A stretch of DNA of 51,297 bases from Nevskiaceae bacterium (GTDB lineage: Bacteria > Pseudomonadota > Gammaproteobacteria > Nevskiales > Nevskiaceae): assembly GCA_021731445.1 (NCBI GenBank), contig JAKFXK010000024.1, positions 1 through 51,297 on the forward strand, in the 5' to 3' direction. Shown here piece after piece: positions 8,056-17,040 of this stretch. A program made the position numbers and the translations under genes. The stretch's first letter is position 1; every line of letters begins with the position of its first letter. Under the pieces are notes generated by a model. It saw nothing but the letters and a program-made list of their open reading frames with translations. It had not been told where the DNA came from and did no database searches.

Positions 8056-9141
8056 TCAGGGCGCGTTGATGAAGAAACCATCCGTGCACAGCTCGTGCAC
8101 GTTCATCGCGTTGCCGACATTGGCCGAGATCAGCGTCGGGCTCAGGCTGATGGTGACGCCGTCATAGGGCTTGGTCACCTTCATGCCCACGAACCGTACC
8201 GTGCCACCCGTGGCGATCTGGCCCACCAGGTCGAGGGTGCTGGCGTCGATCAGCTGGGTTTCCTGCACCGTGGCGCCGTTGAAGGTGCGCACCGTGATCG
8301 ACTGGATCAGCGAGAGCTCCGCCGTCGCGATGGGAAAGGTGACACCGAACACGGCGTACTTTCTGATCGGGGCCGGGCTGTTGAGGCCGACGAACAGGTC
8401 GATGGAGCTGATCGCGCCGCCCAGGAGCCCGACCGACAGGTTGTATTGCGCTGCAGTGTCGAGACTGCCATCCACCACCAGCTCCTTGGCGGTGACGCTG
8501 TTCTGCAGCTGGGTGATAGTGCCGGCGCCGAGTGTGTTCAAAAGATCCGTCACCGCGCTGCCTACCAGTCCATTGACCCGCACCGCCGTGACCGGCGTGC
8601 TGCCATAGGCGCGGGCACTGGCCGTGCAGATGAAGTTGCCCGGCAGCTGAGTGCCGCCGTCGAACACCGTCGTCGGCGTGGTGCCGTCGTTGGGGATCAA
8701 GTCGCCCCCCGTGACATCACCCGGATTGCCGCCGCCCGTGCTGGTCACCAGCACCGTCACGGACTGTGCGGTCTGCTGGCCGCTGGCACCCGTGCAGGTG
8801 AGCGTGTAGGTGTAGCTGCCTGCGGTGGCGGGCACGGTAACGGTCATGTTGCCACTGGTATCCCTGGACCCAGTCCACGCGCCAGAGGCCACACAGCTGG
8901 TGGCATTAGTGGCCATGTAGGCAATGTTGGTGGTGCCGCCAGCAGGGACGCTGCTGGGAGTGGCGGTGAGCGTGATCACCGGCGCGGGGCCTGGCGGTGT
9001 CGGCACCGGCACGGGCACAGGCACTTGGGTAAAGCCGCTGGGGCCCTCATCCGCCGAGCAACCGACAAGCAGAACAGCGGTGAGAGCCGCACCGATCAGG
9101 TGGATTTTGTAACTTGTGGATTGTCTGGCATTCAATTGCAT
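8056..9141 (-). CDS. Lipoprotein with Ig-like/PKD-type domain, unknown function
   Basis: A 361-residue surface or periplasmic lipoprotein. The N terminus has a basic/hydrophobic signal ending in LLVGC (Cys28, lipobox), then a Pro/Val spacer (PVPVPVPTPPGP). An Ig-like domain follows (~52-135; PSSVPAGGTTNIAY, a Cys in NATSCVASG, YTYTLTCTGASG). The C-terminal ~200 residues are a separate, unrecognised domain with two Cys (FICTASA and HELCTDGFF near the end). AAGGAG lies 6 bases before the ATG. The gene starts 41 bases after the OmpA-family gene on the same strand, so the two probably form an operon and may both be anchored at the outer membrane. I do not recognise the specific function. Confidence 0.75.
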   Translation of the reverse strand: MQLNARQSTSYKIHLIGAALTAVLLVGCSADEGPSGFTQVPVPVPVPTPPGPAPVITLTATPSSVPAGGTTNIAYMATNATSCVASGAWTGSRDTSGNMTVTVPATAGSYTYTLTCTGASGQQTAQSVTVLVTSTGGGNPGDVTGGDLIPNDGTTPTTVFDGGTQLPGNFICTASARAYGSTPVTAVRVNGLVGSAVTDLLNTLGAGTITQLQNSVTAKELVVDGSLDTAAQYNLSVGLLGGAISSIDLFVGLNSPAPIRKYAVFGVTFPIATAELSLIQSITVRTFNGATVQETQLIDASTLDLVGQIATGGTVRFVGMKVTKPYDGVTISLSPTLISANVGNAMNVHELCTDGFFINAP

Positions 9142-9182
9142 GGGGTTCTCCTTCGCATCCTGCGAAGTGTGTGGTGAGCGAT

Positions 9183-10256
9183 CTACTTGCTGATCACGCG
9201 GAACACGACGCGGCGGTTGCGTTCCTTGTCGACTGCGGTGATTTCGGGCTTGACCAGGAGCTGGCTCTCGCCATAGCCCTTGGCAGTGAGCCGCGAGGCA
9301 CTGATGCCCTGCGCTACAAGGTAGGCGGTAACGGCTTCGGCACGCCGCTGCGAGAGCCTCTGGTTGTAGGCCTGGGAAGCCGAGGAGTCGGTATGGCCGG
9401 CAATCTCGACCATCATGGTCGGCTGGCCCTGCATCGCCTTGGTCACGTAGTCGAGTACCGTCTGCGCGTTGAGTTGCAGCAAAGCCTTATCAAGCGCAAA
9501 CGTCACGCCACGCAGTTCCAGTGCCTGGCCTTCGATTACGCAGCCCTCGGAATCCACCCTCAAACCTTCCGGCGTGTCCGGGCATTTGTCGCGGCTGTCC
9601 TCGATCGTGTCCTTGTCGGTGTCGATGAAAGGCATGGGGACGTAGATCTCCCGAATCTCGACCGCTGGCGGCACGAGCGGTTGCAGCGTGATGCTGCGCT
9701 TGCCGAAGGGAAACTCGAGACCCGCCAGCAGGCGATAGTCCTGGTAGCTATCCTGGAACTGGTCGTACTGGTAGCGGCCTTCGGCACGCAGCTTGAAGCC
9801 GAGGCGGGTGAGGGGCTGCGACACCACGCCAAGACCGGCGTTGACGATAAAGCTCACAGCATCTTCGGAATCCGGGATGACGTCGTTTTGCAGTGCACCG
9901 ACACCCAGCAGTGCAAAGGGTGTCCACGACAGGCCGCGATCCTTGAACCCGTAGACGAGATCGATGGTGCCGCCCTGCTGATAGAAATCCGTGCCCTCGT
10001 CGCTGCCGGTCTCGATGGTGCTGCCGGCCAAGTTCAGCTCCACGCCCCAGTGTGAGGACCAGCGATAGCCGTAGATGCCTGAGATGGTGACGCCACGCCG
10101 GGTGCCACCGCGGTCTTTGTCGGCCCCGAAATAGCCGGGCAAGATGGCAAAGTACTGATTGGCTTCATCCAGCTGGATGACTTCAGGCGCAGGCTCCTGC
10201 GCGAAAACCGACGGCAGAGCGGCACACAGCAGCAGCAGAACGGCTTTCTTACCCAT
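9183..10256 (-). CDS. OmpA-family outer membrane protein
   Basis: A 357-residue protein with signal peptide (1-19, ending VFA), an N-terminal ~170-residue beta-barrel-like part with alternating hydrophobic strands, one calcium-binding thrombospondin-type-3 motif (DTDKDTIEDSRDKCPDTPEG), and a C-terminal OmpA peptidoglycan-binding domain (VTFALDKALLQL, VEIAGHTDSSAS, NQRLSQRRAEAVTAYLV, AKGYGESQLLV, NRRVVFRV). The Asp and Arg of the last blocks match the diaminopimelate-binding site of the family. It links outer membrane and cell wall. AAGGAA lies 5 bases before the ATG. The first gene of a likely pair with the Ig-like lipoprotein. Confidence 0.93.
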   Translation of the reverse strand: MGKKAVLLLLCAALPSVFAQEPAPEVIQLDEANQYFAILPGYFGADKDRGGTRRGVTISGIYGYRWSSHWGVELNLAGSTIETGSDEGTDFYQQGGTIDLVYGFKDRGLSWTPFALLGVGALQNDVIPDSEDAVSFIVNAGLGVVSQPLTRLGFKLRAEGRYQYDQFQDSYQDYRLLAGLEFPFGKRSITLQPLVPPAVEIREIYVPMPFIDTDKDTIEDSRDKCPDTPEGLRVDSEGCVIEGQALELRGVTFALDKALLQLNAQTVLDYVTKAMQGQPTMMVEIAGHTDSSASQAYNQRLSQRRAEAVTAYLVAQGISASRLTAKGYGESQLLVKPEITAVDKERNRRVVFRVISK

Positions 10257-10570
10257 GTCATTTCCTTATGAAAATGCTGCATTGATGCGCATATGGGTCA
10301 TCTTGACCACACAAGACACTAAAGTGCGCCGCTCATCCCGCTGTCGTCAAGGTATAGGGGGCCGTTTTTGAGACTACGGACTCACTTATTCCCTTGTCTG
10401 GCCGCCGAGCATCGACTTTCTGATTGCAGGCGCAAAACATTTGCTGATTCTTGAAGGCAGAACGTCAGTGAATAGCGAAATCACGACCGCTGCCGAAAAC
10501 CGGACTGGATGATTACGGTGATATTCTTCGCGCCCATTTTTGGGCCGGCACTGCCAGTAGATTTGAAGCC
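10257..10570. other. 314-base divergent intergenic region, no gene seen
   Basis: Lies between the start of the OmpA-family gene (minus) and hisI (plus), so promoters for both are expected. I see no conserved operator, riboswitch or Zur-like palindrome, and no promoter hexamer pair good enough to assign. Confidence 0.6.
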
Positions 10571-11044
10571 ATGACTGACGACGTGAAGCTGTTCCAGCGC
10601 CTGACCATCGAGCAGGTGGAAGAAGGCCATGAGCTGGCGCCAAAGTTCGACGAGCATGGTCTGATTCCCTGCGTTACCACCGCAGCCGCTTCGGGTGAAG
10701 TGCTGATGCTCGGCTACATGAATCTCGAAGCCTTCAGCAAGACCATCACCACCGGCGAGGCGCACTACTACAGTCGCAGCCGCAAGATTCTCTGGCACAA
10801 GGGTGCCTCATCGGGCCTGGTGCAAAAGGTGATCGAGATGCGCATCGACGATGATCAGGATGCTGTCTGGTTGCGCGTTGCCATCCCTGGTGATGCGAGC
10901 TGTCACGTGGGTTATCGCTCGTGCTTCTACCGCAGCATCCCCACCGGCGATGGTGGGGTGCGCGACCTCAAGTTCGAAGAAAGCGAGAAGATGTTCGATC
11001 CGCTCAAAATCTACGGTGACGTGCCGAACCCCACCATTCTTTAG
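10571..11044 (+). CDS. hisI: Phosphoribosyl-AMP cyclohydrolase, stand-alone, variant metal site
   Basis: Opens the adenine ring of phosphoribosyl-AMP, the third step of histidine synthesis; 157 residues. Family blocks: SGEVLMLGYMNLEAFSKTI, GEAHYYSRSRK.LWHKG, SSGLVQKV, and the Cys motif CHVGYRSCFYRS (Cys111, Cys118). The usual DCDxD metal motif, whose Cys is the third zinc ligand, reads DDDQD here (93-97), so that Cys is Asp94. It is a single-domain protein without the HisE pyrophosphohydrolase of many gammaproteobacterial HisIE fusions, and no other his gene is in the window. This suggests either ordinary HisI in a dispersed pathway or a second, specialised copy. The stop overlaps the convergent small ORF by 4 bases. 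Confidence 0.93.
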   Translation: MTDDVKLFQRLTIEQVEEGHELAPKFDEHGLIPCVTTAAASGEVLMLGYMNLEAFSKTITTGEAHYYSRSRKILWHKGASSGLVQKVIEMRIDDDQDAVWLRVAIPGDASCHVGYRSCFYRSIPTGDGGVRDLKFEESEKMFDPLKIYGDVPNPTIL

Positions 11045-11280
11045 TGTTGCTTCGGTTTCGGCTTGTGCGGCTTGGCTGAGGGGTTGTCGTTTTTCATCGG
11101 CGTCGGTTCCTGCGCCGGGTCGGGGTCGTAGTCGGTATCGAGTTGCTGGCCTGCATCATCCGGTACGGCAGGGCGCTTTACGGCTGGGATCGTCGCGGGC
11201 TTCTGTTCGGCACTGATCGCGGCCATCAAAGCCAAATGCAGCGCGGTGCTGTTGGCATCGGTCAAAGGCAGGTTAAACAT
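11041..11280 (-). CDS. Small uncharacterised protein (79 aa)
   Basis: Starts at the ATG at 11280, with AAGGAG 7 bases upstream, which argues for translation; the longer frame to 11346 lacks this. The N-terminal third is a hydrophobic helix-like stretch (TALHLALMAAISAEQ). The rest is rich in Pro, Asp and Lys and ends KPHKPKPKQH, so it is probably disordered with a basic tail. Its stop overlaps the hisI stop by 4 bases on the opposite strand. No family recognised. It may be co-transcribed with the FAD oxidoreductase, whose gene lies downstream on the opposite side of its own terminus; this is not clear. Confidence 0.6.
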   Translation of the reverse strand: MFNLPLTDANSTALHLALMAAISAEQKPATIPAVKRPAVPDDAGQQLDTDYDPDPAQEPTPMKNDNPSAKPHKPKPKQH

Positions 11281-11342
11281 GATGGTGCTCCTTGGGTGTG
11301 GAGCCTGATGCTGCCGCAGACCAACTGAGCGGCGACTGAGCG

Positions 11343-12938
11343 TCACCAGGCCTTGAGTATCTCGCGCGCCGCATTGTGGCCCGGGATGCCTGTCACACCA
11401 CCGCCCGGATGTGTGCCGGCACCGCAGAGATACAGGCCCCTGATCGGCGTACGGTAGTCGCCCATGCCCAAGAGCGGCCGTGCGCTGAACAGCTGGTTGA
11501 GTGAGAGCTTGCCGTGAAAGATGTCGCCACCCACCAGGCCAAACTTGCGCTCCAGATCGAGCGGCGTGTGGATCTGCCGCGCGATCACGCTCGCCTTGAA
11601 ATTGGGTGCTGCGCGGTTCACCAGCTCGATCACCGCATCCGCCGCCGCCTCGCGCTCATCGTCCCAGCTGCGGCCATCTGGCAGCGCATAGCGAAAGTGC
11701 TGGCAGAACAGGCTCGCCACCTGCTGGCCCTTCGGCGCCAGTGAGTCATCGACGGTGGAGGGGATCAGCATTTCGACGATGGGGTTCTTCGTCCAGCCCT
11801 GCTCGCGCGCCTCGGCATACGCGCGCTCCATGTAGGCGAGCGAGGGCGCCAGGATGATGCCGCTCTGGTGATGCGCTTGCAGCTGCGTGCCCGGCGCGCA
11901 GCGGAAATCCGGCAGCTCGCTGAGTGCCACGTTCATGCGCAGCGTCGCGCTCTCGCACTGGTAGTTGTCGAAGCGCTGCGTGAGTTCGGGGTCGCGCTCG
12001 TTGGTGTCGAGCAGGCACGTGAACAGCAGCTTGGGGTTGAGATTGCTCACCACACGCGGCGCTGTCAGCACCTCGCCCGAACCATCCTCATGCTCCAGCT
12101 GCACTTCAATCAACTTGCCCAGCGGGCGCACACGCGACACCGCGCAATCGGTCGACAGCGTCACGCCCAGGGCCCGCGCCTCGGCGGCGATGGCCTGCGT
12201 GATTGCCCCCATGCCACCCAGCGCGTGGCCCCAGACGCCGGACTTGCCATTGACCTCGCCAAACACGTGATGCAGCAGCACATAGGCGCTGCCCGGGGCA
12301 TAGGGGCTGGCAAAGTTGCCGACGATGGAATCAAACCCGAAGCAGGCCTTGAGCGGTGCCGACTCGAACCAGCGGTCGAGCAGATCGCCCGCGCTTAAGC
12401 TGAAGAGGTCGAGCACATCGCGCTGGGTCGCGAGCTCAAGATTCTTGAACACCTTGGCACTCTTCCAAGCCTCCAGCAGCGCGCCGATGCCGCCGCCGAC
12501 ATTGGGCGGGGTCTGCAACAGCATCGCGCGCAGCACATTGGCAACCCGCTCCAGCAGCGCGTAGTAATCCGGCAGCCGCTCGGCATCGCGCTTGGAGTAG
12601 CGCGCCACCTCGGCCTGCGTCGCGGCCAACCCGCCGCCGATGCGGATGCCCTGTCCGGGCGCATCGCCCAGCGGCAGAAAATTGGAGAACGGCCGCTCGA
12701 CGATCTTCAAGCCGTGCGCGACCAGCTTCAGATCGCAAATCACTTTCGGGTGCAGCAGGCTTACCGTGTAGCTGGCGGTGGAATTGCGAAAGCCCGGCGC
12801 AAACTCCTCCGTCACCGCCGCACCACCCAGCACCGAGCGCCGCTCCAGCACACGCACCTTCAAACCCGCACGGGCGAGATAACAGGCGCAGACGAGGCCA
12901 TTGTGGCCGCCGCCCAATACCAGAGCGTCATAGGACAT
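11343..12938 (-). CDS. FAD-dependent phytoene-desaturase-like (CrtI/PYROXD2-type) oxidoreductase
   Basis: 531 residues from the ATG at 12938 (MSYDALVLGGGHNGLVCA), placing the dinucleotide-binding GGGHNG at the N terminus as in homologues; the frame runs open further upstream without a better start. An ERRSVLGGAAVTEE block completes the FAD-binding Rossmann fold. The C terminus has the second FAD motif GLYLCGAGTHPGGGVTGIPG. The pattern fits the phytoene-dehydrogenase-related family that includes PYROXD2; no carotenoid genes are nearby, so a carotenoid role is not supported. A terminator hairpin at 13015-13046 separates it from the DUF992 gene, so it likely has its own promoter in 12939-13014. 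The next gene downstream on the same strand is the 79-residue protein. Confidence 0.87.
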   Translation of the reverse strand: MSYDALVLGGGHNGLVCACYLARAGLKVRVLERRSVLGGAAVTEEFAPGFRNSTASYTVSLLHPKVICDLKLVAHGLKIVERPFSNFLPLGDAPGQGIRIGGGLAATQAEVARYSKRDAERLPDYYALLERVANVLRAMLLQTPPNVGGGIGALLEAWKSAKVFKNLELATQRDVLDLFSLSAGDLLDRWFESAPLKACFGFDSIVGNFASPYAPGSAYVLLHHVFGEVNGKSGVWGHALGGMGAITQAIAAEARALGVTLSTDCAVSRVRPLGKLIEVQLEHEDGSGEVLTAPRVVSNLNPKLLFTCLLDTNERDPELTQRFDNYQCESATLRMNVALSELPDFRCAPGTQLQAHHQSGIILAPSLAYMERAYAEAREQGWTKNPIVEMLIPSTVDDSLAPKGQQVASLFCQHFRYALPDGRSWDDEREAAADAVIELVNRAAPNFKASVIARQIHTPLDLERKFGLVGGDIFHGKLSLNQLFSARPLLGMGDYRTPIRGLYLCGAGTHPGGGVTGIPGHNAAREILKAW

Positions 12939-13014
12939 GAGGCAAGACTTCGCGATACGGATTGCTCGAACGATGACCTCTCTGGCGGGCACACGCAATC
13001 CCGCCGATCAACGC

Positions 13015-13046
13015 AAAAAAGCTGCCGTCCGGAGACGGCAGCTTTC
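13015..13046 (-). terminator. Rho-independent terminator after the DUF992 gene
   Basis: On the minus strand AAGCTGCCGTC / GACGGCAGCTT with a 4-base loop, followed by TTTTTTG. It lies 23 bases beyond the DUF992 stop codon. Confidence 0.9.
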
Positions 13047-13068
13047 CTGGTGGATGCCACTACTGACT

Positions 13069-13587
13069 TCAGCGTCCGGCGAGCTTGAGCGTGATGGTTT
13101 GCACGCCCGCTGCGGCATTGAGGCCCTTCTCGCCGGAAATGGCGATCGGCTGCAGGGTGATGGACTTGTCGAAGCCGCCGATCAGCGCACTCACGCCTGC
13201 ACCGACACCGATTGCGGCTTGGGCGGTCACGCCGGCATAAGTGCCTTCGAGGCTCTTGGCACCCTTGTCACTGGTGGCTGCCACCACCGTCCACAACAGC
13301 ACCGAAGAGCGGTGATAGCCAAGATCGACGCCGAACTGGCCGACCTTGCCGGTGTAGTTGTAGGAAACGCCCTTCTCGGGCTCCCACACGCATTTCAGGT
13401 TGCGTGAGGAGCCGATCACAAAGCCCCAACCGCTGGCGACATGGCAGCTCAGAAAGCCGGCCTGCACACCGGCAGAGCCGCTGGCAGCCGGCTGCGAGGT
13501 CTGACTTGATGCAACGCCAGGCACCGCGAGGAGAAGCGCGGCGGCACCCGACAGCATGGTTGTTCGAATGAAGTTTGTATTCGTCAT
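13069..13587 (-). CDS. DUF992 family secreted protein
   Basis: 172 residues starting at the ATG at 13587, with GGAG 6 bases upstream; the longer frame to 13680 is not needed. Signal peptide (1-28, ending VASS) then a complete DUF992-like domain: AGFLSCHVASGWGFVIGSSRNLKC, GVSYNYTGKVGQFGVDLGYHR, VLLWTVVAA, SLEGTYAGVTAQAAIGVGAGVSALIGG, ITLQPIAISGEKGLNAAAG. The two Cys could form a disulfide. The family is best known from alphaproteobacteria and has no established role; the Gly-rich repeats suggest a periplasmic beta-rich protein. A single-gene transcript with its own terminator. Confidence 0.85.
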   Translation of the reverse strand: MTNTNFIRTTMLSGAAALLLAVPGVASSQTSQPAASGSAGVQAGFLSCHVASGWGFVIGSSRNLKCVWEPEKGVSYNYTGKVGQFGVDLGYHRSSVLLWTVVAATSDKGAKSLEGTYAGVTAQAAIGVGAGVSALIGGFDKSITLQPIAISGEKGLNAAAGVQTITLKLAGR

Positions 13588-13727
13588 GGGGAACTCCGGT
13601 AATGAGTGAAGCAAGCTTTGGACTTGCCGGAGCACGATGAAACCCGGCGCGAAACCGGTGCTGAATTTCGCCGCTGCCATGTTCAGGACATGCTCATCGT
13701 CCTCGGTGCGCGATCCTATTCAGTGAC

Positions 13728-13810
13728 GGAGGGTGGGCAAACATCTTCTCTTTTGCCCACGCGGACGTGCCGAATACCCCGCATGGGCACGCTACGCTTT
13801 GCCCACCCTG
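13728..13810. repeat. GGGTGGGCAAA inverted repeat element
   Basis: An outer inverted repeat (GGAGGGTGGGCAAA at ~13728-13741 with TTTGCCCACCCT at ~13798-13809) flanks an inner TTTTGCCCACGCGG copy. Together with 13588-13727 it fills the gap between the DUF992 gene start and the comEC stop. A diverged relative (GGCAGGCAAACATCTTTCCG) starts near 41355. Confidence 0.65.
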
Positions 13811-13820
13811 ATCTGGCGAC

Positions 13821-16127
13821 CTATTCCGTACCCGGCACGGGCAGCATCTTTGCCCACCAGTAGCGCGGCCACCGCTGTCGCCAGGCCTGCACCTCGCCCA
13901 CGCCGGTCTCTGGGTCGATGTGCAATGTGAGCGTGCCTTCGTGGCCGGTCATGTGTAGCGCACTCCCTAAGCGCTGAAAGCGCGTCACCACTTCCGGCCG
14001 CGGGTGTCGGTAGCTGTTGGCATAACCGGCGCTGAAGATCACCCGCTCCGGGTTCACCGCATCGACGAACGCAGTTGTGGATGAGGTGCGGCTGCCGTGG
14101 TGGGCGGCGAGCAGTACATCCGCTTTCAGCGCGGCAGGGCTGTGCAGCAGCAGGCGCGCTTCGGCGTCTTTTTCGATGTCAGCCGGCAGCAGCGCAGCGT
14201 GGCTGCCGGTCTCGATGCGCAGCACGCAGCCGCCGTTGTTGTCGGGCGAGGGCTCGCCTGCGGCATCGGCGGGGCCGTTGAGCACGGTGAAGCGCACGGC
14301 GTCCCACTCCCAGCTCTGCCCAGCGACGCAGGGTGTGCCCGCCATCGCGCCGCGTTCTTGCAATGGATGCAGCGCGGCGCGCACGGCGGGCGCACCGCCA
14401 CGGTGGTCAAGGTCGCTGTGCGAAACCAACAGGGTGTCGAGCTGTCGCACGCCCTGCCCCAGCAGGTAGGGCACCACCACGGCGCGACCGGCGTCGAAGC
14501 CCTCTTCATACGCCGGGCCGGTGTCGAACAGCAGGCTGTGGTTTGCGGTGCGCACGACCACGGCGAGGCCCTGACCCACATCCAGCGCGGTGAGCGTGAA
14601 GCCGCGTGCGGGCGCGTGCTGCGGTGGAAAGGCGAGCGGCAGCAGGCAGAGCAGGCCCAAGCCGCGCAGGGGCATGCCGCGCGGCACGGTGAGCAGTGCG
14701 CCGCCCAGCAGGGCGAGTGCGAGCGCTGCGGGTGGCGGTGCGGCAGCGAGCCAGCCATCGGCATGGGTTTCGGCCAGCGCGCGCAGTGCGGTGTGGGTGG
14801 CGCTGAGAGCAGCATCGGCGCAGTGCAGCAGCGGCATGGCGAGTGGCGGGGCGATCCACAACAGCAGCACGGCAACGAGTGCAAAGGGCGTGAGCAGCGC
14901 AAACCAGGGCACGGCGACGAGATTGACGAAGGGCGCGATCCACGCCGTGCCCTGAAAGAAGAACAGCGTCAGCGGTGCCAGCAGCAGCGTGAGCAGCAGC
15001 TGCACGCGGATGGCGGTGCGCCAGCCGGGCTCTGCGCCCAGACGCCCGCTGCCCAGCCAGAGGATGGCGGCGACTGCGCCGAAGGAGAGCCATAGGCCAG
15101 CGCTGAGCACCGCGAAAGGATCCGCCAGCAGGATCGCCCCCCAGGCCAGCGCCAGCACGCGGAAGGGATGCGCGGTGCGATGCACGAACACGGCGGCGAG
15201 GCCGATGAGCAGCATCGCCAGCGCGCGCGTGACCGGCGGCTCGAAGCCAGCCAGCAGCGCATAGAACGTGGCGACGATGGCGGCACCCACGGCAGCGGCT
15301 TTCTGTGCCGGCAGGCGTCGCGTCAGCGCGGGCCATGCACCCCAGCACCAGCGCAGCAGAAAAAATGCAAAGCCCGCGACGATGGCAAGGTTGAAGCCGC
15401 TGATGGCAACGAGGTGCGAGGTGCCGGTGAGGCGGAAGGCATCCCAATCGGCATCGCGCAAACCGCTGGCATCACCGAGCACCAGGGCGGTGAGCACGGC
15501 GCGCGCGGGGCGGGGTAGCAGCGCGGCATCCAGCCGGTTGCGGATGCCCTGCCGCAGCCGCAACACCGGATAAAACCCAGCGACGTCGCAACGCTCGGCG
15601 GCGCGCACGGTGGCATTGGCGCCGATGCCCTGGCGGAACAACCAACCCTCGTAGTCAAAGCCGTTTGGGTTCTGCGAACCGCGCGGGGACTTGAGCTTGA
15701 GCGTCAGCCGCCAGCACTCGCCACCCTGCGGCGTTTCGGGGGTGCGATACCAGTTGCTGCGGATGCGCGAGGGCATGCCGGGCTGATTGGGCTCGAAGCT
15801 GAAGCGCCAGGTGTGCTGCGACGGGTCGTCATCGCTGCGACGGCGCGCCGCCCATTGCGTCTGTGCCTGTTCGGGCAGCGAGGCAATGTGGCCGGTGACG
15901 ATCACCTCCTCGCCCTGGCGCGCTTCAGGCCAGCGGTCGGCAAGGCGCGCCTCCGCCCGCCACGGCGTGAGGGCAAATCCCACGGCGAGGGCGAGTATCA
16001 GCGGGCGATACCGCCACGGCAGCAGTGCCGCGCCCAGCGCCAGCGCGCCGACCCACCAAGGCGGCAGCGCAGGCAGGGCCTGCGTGGCCAGCACGGCAAG
16101 GGTGTAGGCGAGGATCAATCGCAGCAT
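13821..16127 (-). CDS. comEC: ComEC/Rec2-family DNA internalisation channel
   Basis: Inner-membrane channel that moves single-stranded DNA into the cytoplasm in natural transformation; 768 residues, of normal length. From the N terminus: membrane segments, a soluble OB-like DUF4131 region (GEEVIVTGHIASLP... CDVAGFYPVL), the competence domain with many hydrophobic helices (LTGTSHLVAISGFNLAIVAGF, a hallmark block), and a C-terminal metallo-beta-lactamase-fold domain with SHSDLDHRGG and AAHHGSRTSST. A TTG at 16145 is also in frame; the ATG at 16127 is preferred. No comEA or pilin gene is adjacent, though a GspE/PilB-type ATPase and a TfpX/Z-like gene occur later in the window. Divergent from the sterol-desaturase operon. 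Confidence 0.95.
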   Translation of the reverse strand: MLRLILAYTLAVLATQALPALPPWWVGALALGAALLPWRYRPLILALAVGFALTPWRAEARLADRWPEARQGEEVIVTGHIASLPEQAQTQWAARRRSDDDPSQHTWRFSFEPNQPGMPSRIRSNWYRTPETPQGGECWRLTLKLKSPRGSQNPNGFDYEGWLFRQGIGANATVRAAERCDVAGFYPVLRLRQGIRNRLDAALLPRPARAVLTALVLGDASGLRDADWDAFRLTGTSHLVAISGFNLAIVAGFAFFLLRWCWGAWPALTRRLPAQKAAAVGAAIVATFYALLAGFEPPVTRALAMLLIGLAAVFVHRTAHPFRVLALAWGAILLADPFAVLSAGLWLSFGAVAAILWLGSGRLGAEPGWRTAIRVQLLLTLLLAPLTLFFFQGTAWIAPFVNLVAVPWFALLTPFALVAVLLLWIAPPLAMPLLHCADAALSATHTALRALAETHADGWLAAAPPPAALALALLGGALLTVPRGMPLRGLGLLCLLPLAFPPQHAPARGFTLTALDVGQGLAVVVRTANHSLLFDTGPAYEEGFDAGRAVVVPYLLGQGVRQLDTLLVSHSDLDHRGGAPAVRAALHPLQERGAMAGTPCVAGQSWEWDAVRFTVLNGPADAAGEPSPDNNGGCVLRIETGSHAALLPADIEKDAEARLLLHSPAALKADVLLAAHHGSRTSSTTAFVDAVNPERVIFSAGYANSYRHPRPEVVTRFQRLGSALHMTGHEGTLTLHIDPETGVGEVQAWRQRWPRYWWAKMLPVPGTE

Positions 16128-16185
16128 CGCCGTAGAATGCCGCAAGGTCGCGCAGAACAGCGGCCACGCACGGAGAGCGCTGCAA

Positions 16186-17040
16186 ATGGATCAACTGAAC
16201 TGGCTGACCGAGAACCTCTACTACCTCGCCATTCCGTATTTTCTGATCGCGATGGCCTACGAGATCCGGGTGCTGCGCACGGCCACGCATCTCAAGGGCT
16301 ACGAGTGGCGCGACAGTGCCACCAGCATCAGCCTTGGCGTATTCAACCTCGCCATGCGCGCGGTGTTTGCCGTGGTGACGATCACCGTGTCGTTCATGGT
16401 CTACGAGCACCGCCTGTTCGATCTCAGCCCGCTGCTGTGGTGGACCTGGCCGCTGCTGTGGGTGGCGGAGGACTTCACCTTCTACTGGTATCACCGCGCC
16501 AGCCACCGCATCCGCTTCATGTGGGCCGATCACGTCAATCACCATTCCAGCCAGCACTACAACCTCTCCACGGCGCTGCGCCAGCCAGTGATCGAGATGG
16601 CCTGGGCCTGGGTGCTGTGGTTGCCGCTGGTACTGATCGGCTTCCACCCGGTGGCGGTCGCACTCGCAGCCGGCCTGAACCTGCTCTACCAATTCTGGAT
16701 TCACACCGAGTCGGTGCGGCACATCGGCTTCTTCGAGCGCTTCATGAACACCCCGAGCCACCACCGCGTACACCACGGCAGCAACCCCGAATACATCGAC
16801 AAGAACTACGGCGGCTGGCTGATCGTCTGGGATAAATGGTTCGGCACCTTCACGCCGGAAACCGTGCCGGTGCGCTATGGGCTGGTGCACAACATCAGCA
16901 GCTTCAACCCGTTCAAGGTCATCACCCACGAGTGGGCTTTCATGCTCAGGCAGTCGTGGCGGGCGAAAAACCTCAGGCACAAGCTGGGCTGGGTGTTCGG
17001 GCCGCCGGAATGGATGCCCAAGGGTGCCGCCAAGCCATGA
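16186..17040 (+). CDS. Sterol desaturase/fatty acid hydroxylase family membrane di-iron protein
   Basis: 284 residues with about four hydrophobic segments. The eight-His di-iron signature is complete: HRASH (HX3H), HVNHHSSQHYN (HX2HH), a central His region (FWIHTESVRHIGF) and HHRVHHG (HX2HH). These enzymes hydroxylate or desaturate lipids with O2 at the inner face of the membrane. The ATG at 16186 begins MDQLNWLTENLYYLAI, a plausible first membrane helix. Its stop overlaps the start of the DUF2867 gene (ATGA), and that gene in turn overlaps the epoxide-hydrolase-like gene, so the three are translationally coupled. Substrate unknown; a hydroxylated lipid handled by the two partners is an inference. 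Confidence 0.92.
   Translation: MDQLNWLTENLYYLAIPYFLIAMAYEIRVLRTATHLKGYEWRDSATSISLGVFNLAMRAVFAVVTITVSFMVYEHRLFDLSPLLWWTWPLLWVAEDFTFYWYHRASHRIRFMWADHVNHHSSQHYNLSTALRQPVIEMAWAWVLWLPLVLIGFHPVAVALAAGLNLLYQFWIHTESVRHIGFFERFMNTPSHHRVHHGSNPEYIDKNYGGWLIVWDKWFGTFTPETVPVRYGLVHNISSFNPFKVITHEWAFMLRQSWRAKNLRHKLGWVFGPPEWMPKGAAKP

Noticed and set aside
10257-10570. Zur operator upstream of hisI
   Set aside because: No GTTATA-type palindrome or similar is visible; the zinc-paralogue idea rests on residues only.
11343-12938. Carotenoid phytoene desaturase
   Set aside because: Only the general fold matches; no crtB, crtE or crtY neighbours, and the C-terminal signature is of the PYROXD2-like group.
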